DNA from: Herbidospora solisilvae
GTDB taxonomy: Bacteria > Actinomycetota > Actinomycetes > Streptosporangiales > Streptosporangiaceae
Direction: 5' to 3'
Length of the DNA stretch: 64,000 nucleotides
NCBI RefSeq assembly: GCF_009901565.1
Contig: NZ_WXEW01000003.1
Coordinates: forward strand, 621,312-685,311
Under the pieces are notes generated by a model. The model made no database searches. It was not told where the DNA came from and worked only from the letters and a program-made list of their open reading frames with translations. Each line of letters begins with the position of its first letter. The stretch's first letter is position 1. Below are positions 1-8,479 of the stretch, one piece after another. The translations under genes were made by a program, and so were the position numbers.

Positions 1-146
1 CCGAGCTGCCAGGAGTGCTCGGCGTCGTTCTCGCGGCGCGATCCGTCGATGAGGGTGTTCCGGCGGATGACACGCTTCAGCTTGTCGATCTCCACCACGA
101 AGGCGAGCTGAGCGTCGAGGCGATCCCGGTGCTGCGCGATGGTCAC
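1..146 (-). CDS. HD-domain hydrolase (YfbR-like), N-terminal part only
   Basis: The gene runs off the left edge of the window, and only the first 48 or so codons are present. The start is GTG at 146, with a GGGTGG-like ribosome site just upstream. The visible product has an amphipathic N-terminal helix followed by a segment ending in [15 protein letters not shown]. That segment is typical of HD-domain hydrolases related to 5'-deoxynucleotidase YfbR, in which the His of AEHSW is the first metal ligand. The HD pair itself lies outside the window, so substrate and activity cannot be judged. It is transcribed leftwards, like the oxidoreductase gene that ends 24 bases upstream. Confidence 0.7.
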   Translation of the reverse strand, partial: MTIAQHRDRLDAQLAFVVEIDKLKRVIRRNTLIDGSRRENDAEHSWQL

Positions 147-169
147 CGCGCCACCCTATTCCGTGGTGA

Positions 170-2272
170 TCAAACGCGGCACAGGATCACCGGAACACCG
201 TTGAACACGGCATTCCCGGACAGCGGATCAATGATCTTTTCATCCGTCAGCACGTTGACGTTCACGCCCGCGTTCCCGGACGCCACCTGTTGCGGCAACC
301 CGTCGTGTCCCCAGCCGTGCGGCAGGCTCACCACGCCGGGCATGATCTTGTCGGTCGGTTCGAGCGGGACGGTCAGCTCGCCCGCCTCCGACCGGATCAG
401 CGCGTGGTCTCCGAGCCCGAGCCGGGCGACATCGGCGGGGTTGATCTGGAGCGTGCAGCGGTTGCTGCCGCCGACGAGTGGTTCGATGTTGTGCAACCAC
501 GAGTTGTTCGACCGCAGGTGGCGGCGTCCGATCAGGACGAACTCGGGCGCCGCCCGGTCGAGCCGGTCGCGGAGCCGGGAGACGTCCTCGACGATCTCCG
601 GCGGCGCCAGCTCGATCTTCCCCGAGGCCGTGGTGAGGATCCCGGGCAGGCGTGGCCGCAGGGGTCCAAGGTCCAGGCCGTGGGGGTGCTCGTCGCGCAG
701 CTTGCGCAGCGTGAGGTCGCCGCCGTTCCATTTCCCGTACGGCCCCAGCCGCAACATGGCGTCGAGACGGCGCTCGGCCCCGGTGTCCCCGTCGAGTTCG
801 GCCGGGTCGTGGTCGCCGATGATCTGACCGATGATCAGGTCGTCGACGTCTTCGATGCCGGAGGCGATCGTGATGAGCCGGGTGAGGATCTCGGCCTCCG
901 ACGGCCCGTCGGCCGCCATGACCGGCGGCGAGTAGCGGGCGTAGTTCCGCACCGCGAAGTTCAGCAGCGCGAAGTCGTAGTGGCCGGTGGCCAGCAGCCG
1001 GGGCGGCGGCAGGATCACGTTCGCGTGGCGGGTGGTCTCGTTGAGGTAGATGTCGACGCTGACCATGAAGTCGAGCCTGGTCAGAGCTTCGGCCAGCCGT
1101 TTCGCGTTGGGCGCCGACGAGGCCGGGTTCCCGGCCACGGTGACCAGGGCTCTGATCCGCCCCTCGCCGGGCGTCTCGATCTCGTCGGCCAGGGTCGCGA
1201 CGGGCAACTCGCCGTTGGTCTCCTTCAGGCCGCGGACCCGGCTGGTCCAGCGTCCGGTCCGGTACGGCTTGCGCCGGCGCGCGCCCTCGGTCGCGGGCGC
1301 CGGGAACATGGCCCCACCCGGGCGGTCGAGATTGCCGGTGAGGACGTTGAGGACGTCCACGAGCCACTGGGTCACGGTGCCGAACTCGGCGGTGCAGGTC
1401 CCGATGCGGGCGTAGACGGCGGCGGTGGGGGCGGCAGAGAGGGCGCGCGCGAGCCGTACCGTCACCTCGGCCGGGACGCCGCAGGCGGCCTCCACCACCT
1501 GCGGCGGGAAGTCCTTGACGACCGCCTCGACCTCGGCCAGCCCCTCGACGGGCAGGGCGACCTTCACCAGGTTCTCGGCGAAGAGCGTGTGCGCGATCCC
1601 GGCCAGCAGGAACGCGTCGGTGCCGGGCCGGACGAAGACGTGCTCGTCGGCCAGGTCGGCGGTCCGCGTCCGCCGGGGATCGACCACCACGAGGGTCCCG
1701 CCCCGCTTCCTGAGGGCCTTGAGACGGCCGGGGAAGTCCGGCGCGGTGCAGAGCGACCCGTTCGACTCCAGCGGATTGGCCCCCAGCATGAGGAGGAAGT
1801 CGGTCCGGTCGAGATCCGGCACGGCGATCGTCATCGGATGCCCGAACATCAGCCCCGAGGCGACGTGCTTGGGCATCTGGTCGGCCGTGCTCGCCGAGAA
1901 GACGTTCCGGGTGCCCAGCGCCCTGATGAGCGCCCCTCCGTAGAGAGACCCGGCCATGCTGTGGGCGCTGGGATTGCCCAGGTAGACGGCCCGCTCGGGT
2001 CCCGAGATGTCCTTCAGGCCCTTGGCGACGGCCGCGAATGCCTCCTCCCAGCTCACCTCGCGCCACTGGTCACCCTCGCGAACCAATGGTGCGGAGAGCC
2101 GGTCGGGGTCTTCGTCGAGCCGCCCGAGCGAGGCCCCCTTGGGGCAGATGAAACCCTTGGAGAAGGGATCGTCACGGTCGCCGGTGACCTTGGTGACGTG
2201 GCCACCCTCAAGGGTGATCGTGAGACCGCAGACGGCCTCACAGAGCGGGCAGGTTCGGTGGACGGTCGTCAT
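170..2272 (-). CDS. molybdopterin-dependent oxidoreductase with N-terminal 4Fe-4S site
   Basis: This 700-residue protein belongs to the DMSO reductase/formate dehydrogenase superfamily. Residues 6-55 carry the Cys-x2-Cys-x3-Cys motif (HRTCPLCEAVC) and the later Cys of GFICPKG, which bind a 4Fe-4S cluster. Next comes the bis-MGD molybdopterin domain (LGANPLESNGS, VVDPRRTRTAD). A C-terminal dinucleotide-binding domain has LRSNNSWLHN and LPHGWGHDG. Length is normal for the soluble single-subunit actinobacterial members. I place the start at ATG 2272 because the conserved Cys motif begins seven codons later, and upstream ATG/GTG codons add only Arg-rich sequence. No partner electron-transfer subunit is adjacent, so the substrate is unknown. 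Confidence 0.85.
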   Translation of the reverse strand: MTTVHRTCPLCEAVCGLTITLEGGHVTKVTGDRDDPFSKGFICPKGASLGRLDEDPDRLSAPLVREGDQWREVSWEEAFAAVAKGLKDISGPERAVYLGNPSAHSMAGSLYGGALIRALGTRNVFSASTADQMPKHVASGLMFGHPMTIAVPDLDRTDFLLMLGANPLESNGSLCTAPDFPGRLKALRKRGGTLVVVDPRRTRTADLADEHVFVRPGTDAFLLAGIAHTLFAENLVKVALPVEGLAEVEAVVKDFPPQVVEAACGVPAEVTVRLARALSAAPTAAVYARIGTCTAEFGTVTQWLVDVLNVLTGNLDRPGGAMFPAPATEGARRRKPYRTGRWTSRVRGLKETNGELPVATLADEIETPGEGRIRALVTVAGNPASSAPNAKRLAEALTRLDFMVSVDIYLNETTRHANVILPPPRLLATGHYDFALLNFAVRNYARYSPPVMAADGPSEAEILTRLITIASGIEDVDDLIIGQIIGDHDPAELDGDTGAERRLDAMLRLGPYGKWNGGDLTLRKLRDEHPHGLDLGPLRPRLPGILTTASGKIELAPPEIVEDVSRLRDRLDRAAPEFVLIGRRHLRSNNSWLHNIEPLVGGSNRCTLQINPADVARLGLGDHALIRSEAGELTVPLEPTDKIMPGVVSLPHGWGHDGLPQQVASGNAGVNVNVLTDEKIIDPLSGNAVFNGVPVILCRV

Positions 2273-2427
2273 GGATCTCATCGTGCGCCCACGAGCAGGA
2301 GGGGCGGAAGCCCCAGAACGGAATAAAATTCTGCGGCCCCGCCGTCGCCCAGACGCCCCCGCGGACCGTCCGGGCCTCCTCCTGAGCCGCGCCCGGCGCC
2401 CGGTGGGCACGGCCCAGCTCTATGGGG

Positions 2428-2649
2428 TCAGCCGGCCAGCACGAGCCGGCCGGCCTCCTCGACCTCGCGGACGACGTCGAAACGGGGGTCACGGTAGACG
2501 CGACTCCCGAAGCCTCTGCGAGTGGTGGTCCATTCCAGCTCATAGGCCCAACGATCCTGCGCCGAGCACAACCGACGGTCGGCCCCATCGCGGAGCAGTA
2601 TGAGTCGGGCCTTGCATAGCAAGATGGCGTTGGTACGGTGGAAGGGCAT
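2428..2649 (-). CDS. small conserved-looking protein of unknown function, 73 aa
   Basis: The 73-residue product is basic in its N-terminal half and contains a Trp-rich centre (DRWAYELEW) and a charged C-terminus (DVVREVEEAGRLV). I recognise no family. The case for coding is a perfect AAGGAG ribosome site six bases before ATG 2649, and a composition that looks like a folded protein rather than a GC-rich shadow. It sits between the oxidoreductase gene and a divergent XRE regulator. About 290 bases separate it from the regulator's start. Confidence 0.6.
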   Translation of the reverse strand: MPFHRTNAILLCKARLILLRDGADRRLCSAQDRWAYELEWTTTRRGFGSRVYRDPRFDVVREVEEAGRLVLAG

Positions 2650-2863
2650 AGGAGACTCCTTATCGGTGGCTTCGAGTGGAGCTCTCGGGTCGGGTCGTCG
2701 GTGGCAGCCTTCGGCCCGGCCTTTTTTCATTGCCGGAAGGTCTGGAAGACCGGGTGTCCGGTTGATGATCTTCTGTAGACCTTTCTGTCTTGATGGTCTA
2801 TCAGATGAGATTTGTCGGCAAGACGTGGCGCAAAACTTCCTGAGGAATACACTGCAAGTACCG

Positions 2864-2876
2864 ATGCAAATTGCAT
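2864..2876. promoter_or_regulatory. 13-bp palindrome upstream of the XRE regulator gene
   Basis: ATGCAA-A-TTGCAT is a perfect inverted repeat about 70 bp before the start of the XRE gene. It is followed immediately by an AT-rich TATACGAT stretch that could be a -10 element. The site may be an operator for the adjacent regulator. This is inference from position and symmetry only. Confidence 0.3.
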
Positions 2877-2942
2877 ATACGATCGACGGTGGCCCTCCCG
2901 ATGAGGGCACCAGTCCACGTCTTCGAGACGGAGGGGACGGGT

Positions 2943-3839
2943 ATGCCAGAGAAGGACACTGCCACACCTCGTCGTCGCCGCCTCGGGCAGCAACTTAGGA
3001 AACTTCGCGAAGCAACCGGGATGACCGGAGCGCAGGTGGCCAAGCCGCTGGACTGGTCAGCCGCGAAGGTGAGCCGTATAGAAAACGGCCTGACTCTGCC
3101 CAGTGAGGACGACGTTGCCGCGTTGGTTGCTGCGTATGGCGGCGACAAGCCTGTGCTGAGCCAGATTCTGAGGCTTCGTCGAGATGCCGCCCAAAAGGGC
3201 TGGTGGGAGCGCTACGGCGATTCCCTTCCGGCCGGGTTCCGGGCATTCCTCGAAGTTGAAGCCGAAGCCGAGGAGTTGCGGAACTGGGAACCGACGGTTC
3301 TCCCGGGGCTCCTGCAGACCGAGGACTACGCACGTGTCTTGATGGGTCACTTGGCCCAGCCGATTCTTCAGGCCCCGAAGACGTGGTTGCAGGATCGGGT
3401 CGAGGTGAGGGTTCGCCGCCAGCAAACTCGTCTGCACACCTCGACGCCCCTTCGCTTCAGGGCGGTTTTCGAGGAGTCACTGCTCCGCCGCGATGTCGGC
3501 GGTCCGGCGGTGATGCTTGATCAAATGGAGAGCTTGGTTGCCACGAGTGAACTCGATCATGTTGATATCAGGATCATCTCCACATCAACCCTCCTGCCGG
3601 TAACCACCGGCCCGTTCGTGCATTTTTCATTCCCTGACTTCCCAGACCTCGTGTACCTCGAAGACCTCGACGGTTCTCGGTTCATGGAAGACCCAGAGGT
3701 AGTCTTCAAATACGAGCGAGCCTTCGGCCATTTGGCTGAGGCAGCCCTGGACCCCCTGGCCTCACGGCAGTTGATCAAAGATGCTGCAGCGTACTGGCAG
3801 GGCAGGGTGCCGGCGCGGAACGGGAACGTCAGCCAATGA
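2943..3839 (+). CDS. XRE-family regulator with DUF5753 sensor-like domain
   Basis: The product has 298 residues. An N-terminal Cro/C1-type helix-turn-helix (about residues 13-70) contains GAQVAKPLDWSAAKVSRIENG. The rest is the DUF5753 region (about 95-280) with ETLLPGLLQTEDYAR-like sequence (TVLPGLLQTEDYARVL). Start ATG 2943 is preceded by GGAGGGG. The stop overlaps the start of a DUF397 gene by four bases, the usual arrangement of actinobacterial WhiJ/AbaA-type pairs, where the small DUF397 protein modulates the DNA-binding partner. Such loci are typically present in many diverged copies and affect development or antibiotic production; the targets here are unknown. Codon use is less GC-biased than in neighbours, which may reflect transfer. 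Confidence 0.9.
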   Translation: MPEKDTATPRRRRLGQQLRKLREATGMTGAQVAKPLDWSAAKVSRIENGLTLPSEDDVAALVAAYGGDKPVLSQILRLRRDAAQKGWWERYGDSLPAGFRAFLEVEAEAEELRNWEPTVLPGLLQTEDYARVLMGHLAQPILQAPKTWLQDRVEVRVRRQQTRLHTSTPLRFRAVFEESLLRRDVGGPAVMLDQMESLVATSELDHVDIRIISTSTLLPVTTGPFVHFSFPDFPDLVYLEDLDGSRFMEDPEVVFKYERAFGHLAEAALDPLASRQLIKDAAAYWQGRVPARNGNVSQ

Positions 3840-4030
3840 GCACCCAGAATGTGGTCTGGAAGAAAAGCACCCTCAGCACGGCGGGCAACTGCGTGGAGGT
3901 TGCCTGCCTCGAAGAGGGGCGAGTGGGTGTGCGTGACAGCAAGGACCAAAGCGGCCCCGCCCTTTTCTTCACGAAGAGCGAGTGGCAGGCGTTCATCGGT
4001 GGTGTGAAGAGAGGCGAATTCGACCACTAG
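3836..4030 (+). CDS. DUF397 domain protein, partner of the XRE regulator
   Basis: The 64-residue protein is a single DUF397 domain. It has the opening W-K-K-S motif (VVWKKSTLS), the GNCVEVA core, a VRDSKD turn and the closing FTKSEWQAFIGGVKRGEFD. Its ATG overlaps the upstream regulator's stop as ATGA, so the two are translationally coupled. DUF397 proteins act with the adjacent XRE protein, probably by direct binding; an antitoxin-like role has been suggested for the family but is not shown by this sequence. Confidence 0.9.
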   Translation: MSTQNVVWKKSTLSTAGNCVEVACLEEGRVGVRDSKDQSGPALFFTKSEWQAFIGGVKRGEFDH

Positions 4031-4159
4031 TCCAGATGTGACGGATGGTCCGGCTGCGCTGTTGGCGTACAGTCGGACCATATCCTCACGTTTAGGACAT
4101 TGAGTGCCAAGTGCCCTTATCGTCATTATGGGGGTGACTAAGACGAAAAGGGGTGGGCC

Positions 4160-4360
4160 GTGTCGAATGTCGACATGTCCGATGCCGTCTGGCAGAAGAG
4201 CAGCTACAGCGTGCAAGGCAACTGCGTTGAGATCGCTCGGCTGGCAGGGAGCTACACCGCACTGCGCAACAGCCGGGACCCTGAAGGGCCCGTACTGGTC
4301 TTCACGGAAGCCGAGTGGAACGCCTTCCTCCAGGGTTTGGCGGTTGGAGAGTTCGACTGA
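4160..4360 (+). CDS. second DUF397 domain protein, without its own XRE gene
   Basis: The 66-residue DUF397 protein (VWQKSSYS, GNCVEIARL, LRNSRDPEGP, FTEAEWNAFLQG) starts at GTG 4160, after an AGGGG ribosome site. It lies 129 bases after the first DUF397 gene. It could work with the same XRE regulator, giving one DNA-binding protein and two alternative partners, or be a duplication left after loss of its own partner. The two proteins share the motif skeleton but differ at many positions, so the duplication is not recent. A strong terminator follows. Confidence 0.88.
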   Translation: MSNVDMSDAVWQKSSYSVQGNCVEIARLAGSYTALRNSRDPEGPVLVFTEAEWNAFLQGLAVGEFD

Positions 4361-4374
4361 GGCCTGAAGTGACA

Positions 4375-4410
4375 ACGGCCCGCATCCTCGGTGGGGAGGA
4401 GGCGGGCCGT
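4375..4410. terminator. hairpin terminator between DUF397 and catalase genes
   Basis: ACGGCCCGC (4375-4383) pairs perfectly with GCGGGCCGT (4402-4410) around an 18-base loop. It lies between two convergent genes, so it can serve both. There is no long T-tract on either side. Confidence 0.6.
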
Positions 4411-4424
4411 AACTATGTTCAGGG

Positions 4425-5885
4425 TCAGTCGATCCCGAGCCCCTGGGCCACGCCCTGTCCCAGGTCCTTGTGGACGTTGGTCCAGTACTCGACCACGCGC
4501 TTCTGCACCTCACGCGTCATCTCCGGCGCCGAAGCGTGCCCCACGATGTTGCTCGTCAGGTTCGCCCGGTCCTCGTCGCCCAGCACGTTCTCCCACAGCG
4601 CCCGAGGCTGCACGAAGTCGTCGTCCTCCGCGTGCGGCCGGTATGCGGAGCGCATGATCTCCCCGGTCACGTGGTAGGTGTCCCCCGCGTACAGGTCCTC
4701 GAAGGCCGCCGGGCCGCCCATGCTGTTCGGCGCGTAGACGGGGTCGGGCATGTTGGCGTACCGCATCGCCCCGTCCCGGTTGTAACTGTGGACGGGCACC
4801 TTCGGCGCGTTGATCGGCAGCTGCTGGTAGTTGGCCCCGATCCGGTAACGGTGCGTGTCCGGGTAGGAGAACAGCCGCCCCTGCAGCATCTTGTCCGGCG
4901 AGGGCCCGATCCCGGGCACGAAGTTCGACGGCTCGAAGCCGGCCTGCTCCACTTCCGCGAAGTAGTTCGCGGGGTTCCGGTTCAGCGTGAAGCGGCCGAT
5001 CGTGATCTCCGGGTAGTCGCCGTGCGGCCAGACCTTCGTCAGGTCGAACGGGTTGAACCGGTAGTCGGCCGCCTCCTCGAACGGCATGATCTGCACGTTC
5101 ACCGTCCACGACGGGTGGTCGCCGCGCTTGATGGCGTCGTACAGGTCCCGGATGTGGAAGTCGGCGTCCTGGGCGATCATCGCGGTCGCCTCGGCGTCGG
5201 TGAAGTTCTTGATGCCCTGCTCGGTGCGCAGGTGGTACTTGACCCAGAACTTCTCGCCGGCGGCGTTGTACCAGAGGAACGTGTGCGAGCCGAAGCCGTG
5301 CATGTGCCGCCACGACGCCGGGGTGCCGCGGTCGCTCATCAGGAAGGTCACCTGGTGGGCCGACTCGGGAGACAACGTCCAGAAGTCCCACTGCATGTTG
5401 TGGTCGCGCATGTGGTTGTCGGCGCGGCGTTTCTGGCTGTGGATGAAGTCCTGGAACTTCTGCGGGTCTCGTACGAAGAAGATGGGGGTGTTGTTCCCCA
5501 CGAGGTCGTAGTTGCCCTCATCGGTGTAGAACTTGATCGCGAAGCCGCGCGGGTCGCGCTGGGTGTCGGCGCTGCCGAGTTCGCCGGCGACCGTCGAGAA
5601 GCGCAGGAACAGGTCGGTGCGGGCGCCCTTCTGGAAGAGCCCCGCCTTGGTGAACTGGCTGACGTCCTCGGTGATCTCCATGAACCCGTGGGCGCCGCCC
5701 CCCTTGGCGTGGACGACACGCTCTGGCACCCGTTCCCGGTTGAACTGGGCCATCTTCTGGATCAGGTAGTGGTCCTGCAGCAGAAGCGGGCCCCCGGGGC
5801 CGACGGAGAGCGAGAACTCGTCGCTCGGGGCCGGTGTGCCGGAATCCGTCGTGGTACGTGGCCTGCCATTCATTCGGTCAGTCAT
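4425..5885 (-). CDS. katA: monofunctional haem catalase, clade 3 type
   Basis: This 486-residue catalase converts hydrogen peroxide to water and oxygen. The distal-side His is in RVVHAKGGGAHG (about residue 59), the catalytic Asn is in the GNNTP motif (about 131), and the proximal haem Tyr is in RLFSYPDTHRYRIG (about 340). Length fits the small-subunit class that often binds NADPH. I chose ATG 5885 because GGAGGA stands just before it; the upstream frame adds only 14 residues. The gene is monocistronic, ends at a shared terminator, and has a 17-bp palindrome about 56 bases before its start that is a likely operator. The symbol is by family only. Confidence 0.95.
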   Translation of the reverse strand: MTDRMNGRPRTTTDSGTPAPSDEFSLSVGPGGPLLLQDHYLIQKMAQFNRERVPERVVHAKGGGAHGFMEITEDVSQFTKAGLFQKGARTDLFLRFSTVAGELGSADTQRDPRGFAIKFYTDEGNYDLVGNNTPIFFVRDPQKFQDFIHSQKRRADNHMRDHNMQWDFWTLSPESAHQVTFLMSDRGTPASWRHMHGFGSHTFLWYNAAGEKFWVKYHLRTEQGIKNFTDAEATAMIAQDADFHIRDLYDAIKRGDHPSWTVNVQIMPFEEAADYRFNPFDLTKVWPHGDYPEITIGRFTLNRNPANYFAEVEQAGFEPSNFVPGIGPSPDKMLQGRLFSYPDTHRYRIGANYQQLPINAPKVPVHSYNRDGAMRYANMPDPVYAPNSMGGPAAFEDLYAGDTYHVTGEIMRSAYRPHAEDDDFVQPRALWENVLGDEDRANLTSNIVGHASAPEMTREVQKRVVEYWTNVHKDLGQGVAQGLGID

Positions 5886-5940
5886 CGGGTGTCCTCCAGA
5901 GTGGTCTGGTCTCACCGCCTTCCCCACGCTACGTCGCTTA

Positions 5941-5957
5941 ACTTGAACTGTTCAAGT
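5941..5957. promoter_or_regulatory. perfect palindrome, likely catalase operator
   Basis: ACTTGAAC-T-GTTCAAGT is an eight-base perfect inverted repeat with a one-base centre, in the 135-bp gap between divergent katA and the CapA-like gene. A TTGAAC within it could be the -35 of the catalase promoter. Position and symmetry suggest a repressor site for a peroxide-responsive regulator. No Fur, OxyR or CatR-like gene is visible nearby, so the binding protein is unknown. Confidence 0.5.
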
Positions 5958-6020
5958 AAGTGAATTTCCCTAGTTTGTCCATAAGGAGTCTCCCTAAGGC
6001 GCGAACCTTCATGAGATGGC

Positions 6021-7106
6021 ATGCTCTGGACCGTGAGACGTGCAATTGCGATGATCGCCGCCGCTGCCCTGAGTGCCGGATGCGCCGCCGCCGAGGGCGA
6101 CCCCGGCGTCCAGCGCGTCAAGGCCCCCGAGCAGGCCACCCGCGAGACGCCGTCTCCCAAGCCGAAGCCGACGAAGAAACCGTTCACCATCGCGTTCGGC
6201 GGTGACGTCCACTTCGAGGGCATCCTGCGGTCGCGGCTGAACGCCAACCCGAAGACCGCGCTCGGGCCGATCGCCAAGGTGCTGTCCAAGGCCGACATCG
6301 CGATGGTCAACCTGGAGACCGCCATCACCGAGGCGGGCACCCCGGCCCCCGGCAAGCAGTACACCTTCCGCGCCCCGGCCACCGCGCTGACCGCGCTGAA
6401 GGCCGCCGGGGTCGACGTCGCCTCGATGGCCAACAACCACGGCATGGATTACATGCAGAGCGGCCTGGACGACTCGCTCGCCGCCATCAAGAAGTCGAAG
6501 TTCCCCATCGTGGGCATCGGGCGCAACGCGACCGAGGCCTACCGCCCCTGGCGGACCGTCGTGAACGGCAACAAGGTCGCGATCATCGGCGCGACGCAGG
6601 TGCTCGACGCCGAGTTCATCTCCTCGTGGACGGCCACCGGCTCCCAGGGCGGCCTCGCCTCGGCCAAGGAGGAGGCGCGGCTGATCCAGGCGGTCAAGAA
6701 CGCCCGCCGGAACAACGACACGGTGATCGTCCACCTGCACTGGGGCACCGAGCTGCAGAAGTGCCCCAACGAGGCGCAACTCTCACTGGCCCCCAAGCTG
6801 GTCGAGGCGGGCGCCGACGTCGTGGTCGGCGGGCACGCCCACATCCTGCTCGGCGCGGGTTACCTCGACGACGCCTACGTCAGCTACGGCCTGGGCAACT
6901 TCGTCTTCTACAACTGGGGCCCCGACACCGGCCGCACCGGCGTGCTGACCCTGACGATCAACGGGCGCAAGGTGATGAAGGACGCCTGGACCCCGGCCCG
7001 CATCAACGGCGGCGTGCCGGTCCCGGTCACCGGGTCGGCGGGCAGGCAGGAGATCGCCTACTGGCGGTCGCTGCGCGAGTGCACGGGACTTTCGGCCAAG
7101 CCCTGA
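6021..7106 (+). CDS. CapA-family metallophosphatase-like lipoprotein
   Basis: The product (361 residues) begins with a lipoprotein signal ending in the lipobox LSAGC (Cys about residue 21), then a Pro/Lys-rich linker. The CapA/poly-gamma-glutamate-synthesis type calcineurin-like domain has FGGDVHFEG, NLETAIT, MANNHGMDY, LHWGTE and GGHAHI. These supply the metal ligands of the fold. It is probably anchored outside the membrane. Substrate is unknown: no other polyglutamate genes are nearby. GTG 6033 is an alternative start giving a shorter, more typical signal peptide. It is divergent from the catalase gene. Confidence 0.85.
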   Translation: MLWTVRRAIAMIAAAALSAGCAAAEGDPGVQRVKAPEQATRETPSPKPKPTKKPFTIAFGGDVHFEGILRSRLNANPKTALGPIAKVLSKADIAMVNLETAITEAGTPAPGKQYTFRAPATALTALKAAGVDVASMANNHGMDYMQSGLDDSLAAIKKSKFPIVGIGRNATEAYRPWRTVVNGNKVAIIGATQVLDAEFISSWTATGSQGGLASAKEEARLIQAVKNARRNNDTVIVHLHWGTELQKCPNEAQLSLAPKLVEAGADVVVGGHAHILLGAGYLDDAYVSYGLGNFVFYNWGPDTGRTGVLTLTINGRKVMKDAWTPARINGGVPVPVTGSAGRQEIAYWRSLRECTGLSAKP

Positions 7107-7161
7107 TTTGTCAATCGGCTGGTCATGGCGTTGTCAGCACCGGCGGCACTACCGTCTCCTC

Positions 7162-8457
7162 ATGACGCAGCGGTCCCAGTTCATTCTCGACGTCCTGCTG
7201 GCCGAGTTCGGTGAGTCCATCGGCCGCGCTCCGGGGGCGTTCCGGGCCAAATTCCGCAAGATGGCCGCCTCCCCGTTCGCCTTCTACCGGGGCAGCGCGT
7301 GCCTGTTCTACGCCGACCTCGCGGGTGAGCTGGCCGACGACGCCTTCCTCGACGACCTGACCCGCCGCGTCTGGATCCACGGCGACCTGCACGCCGAGAA
7401 CTTCGGCACCTACATGAACTCCTCGGGCCGCCTGGTCTTCAACGTGAACGACTTCGACGAGGCCTACGTCGGGCCGTACATCTGGGACCTGAAGCGGTTC
7501 GTGGCCAGTGTCGCGCTCATCGGCTACGCCAAGGCGCTGTCCGACGAGGTCATCTCCGAGCTGGTCCGCGAGTTCGCCGGCTCCTACCTCCACGAGCTCA
7601 CCGCCATCGCCCACGGCGGCGACGACGCCATCGGCTCGCTCACGCTGGAGACCACCAGCGGGGTGCTCCACCGGGTGCTGCAGACCGCGCGGCTGAACAC
7701 GCGGGTGGCGCTGCTCGACGAGGAGACCACGATCGAGAACTTCGAGCGCCGCTTCGCGGTCGCCGACAACCGCCACCCGGTCGACGACGCCACCCGCGAG
7801 GCCGTGCTGGCCGCCTACGAGGGCTACCTGGCCACGCTGCCGCAGCCACTCAACCCGGTCGAACACCACGTCAAGGACATGGTCCTGCGGCAGGGCATCG
7901 GGATCGGGTCGGCGGGGCTGCCGTCGTACAACCTGCTGCTCGAAGGGCACACCCAGGCGCTGGAGAACGACGTCATCCTCTACATGAAGCAGGCCCAGGT
8001 CCCGGCCGTGGCCCGCTACATCGACGACGAGAAGGTGCACGGCTACTTCAGGCACCAGGGCCACCGCACCGCCGAGTCGCAGCGTGCCCTCCAGGCCTAC
8101 GCCGACTCCTGGCTCGGGTACGCCGACCTGAACGGCGTCGGCCAGCTCGTCGCAGAGGTCTCGCCCTACTCGGCCGACCTCGACTGGAGCGACGTCAACG
8201 AGCCCGCCGAGCTCGCCTCGGTGATCACCGACCTGGGCCGCGCGGTCGCCCGCATGCACTCGGTCGCCGACGACGAGTCGAGCCACGACCTGGTCGACTT
8301 CTCCACCGAAGAGGCGATCGTCGCGGTGGTCGACGGCAACGAGGCCGAGTTCACCACGCTGCTCGTCGACTTCGCCCACGAATACGGCGCCCGCGCACGG
8401 CACGACCACCAGCTCTTCGTGGATCTGTTCCGTAACGGGCGATTCCCCGGTCTGTAG
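7162..8457 (+). CDS. DUF2252 family protein (kinase-like fold)
   Basis: The 431-residue protein is a full-length DUF2252 member. MAASPFAFYRGSACLFY and the phosphotransferase-like WIHGDLHAENFGT and VNDFDEAYVGPYIWDLKR motifs are clear. The latter resemble the catalytic loop (HGDLHxxN) and metal-binding (DFDE) motifs of aminoglycoside-kinase-like enzymes. Its substrate is not known to me. ATG 7162 is preferred: the upstream in-frame codons are not protein-like, and TACCGT lies six bases before the ATG, the spacing of a leaderless promoter. Confidence 0.85.
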   Translation: MTQRSQFILDVLLAEFGESIGRAPGAFRAKFRKMAASPFAFYRGSACLFYADLAGELADDAFLDDLTRRVWIHGDLHAENFGTYMNSSGRLVFNVNDFDEAYVGPYIWDLKRFVASVALIGYAKALSDEVISELVREFAGSYLHELTAIAHGGDDAIGSLTLETTSGVLHRVLQTARLNTRVALLDEETTIENFERRFAVADNRHPVDDATREAVLAAYEGYLATLPQPLNPVEHHVKDMVLRQGIGIGSAGLPSYNLLLEGHTQALENDVILYMKQAQVPAVARYIDDEKVHGYFRHQGHRTAESQRALQAYADSWLGYADLNGVGQLVAEVSPYSADLDWSDVNEPAELASVITDLGRAVARMHSVADDESSHDLVDFSTEEAIVAVVDGNEAEFTTLLVDFAHEYGARARHDHQLFVDLFRNGRFPGL

Positions 8458-8479
8458 ATTCCCGGGCAAGATAGGGAGA

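Noticed and set aside
290-2326. long plus-strand frame opposite the molybdopterin oxidoreductase gene
   Set aside because: Gly/Arg/Val-rich translation with no motif; the minus-strand frame has conserved cofactor motifs.
4470-5963. 497-codon frame opposite catalase
   Set aside because: Val/Arg/His-rich shadow of a high-GC gene; catalase motifs are on the other strand.
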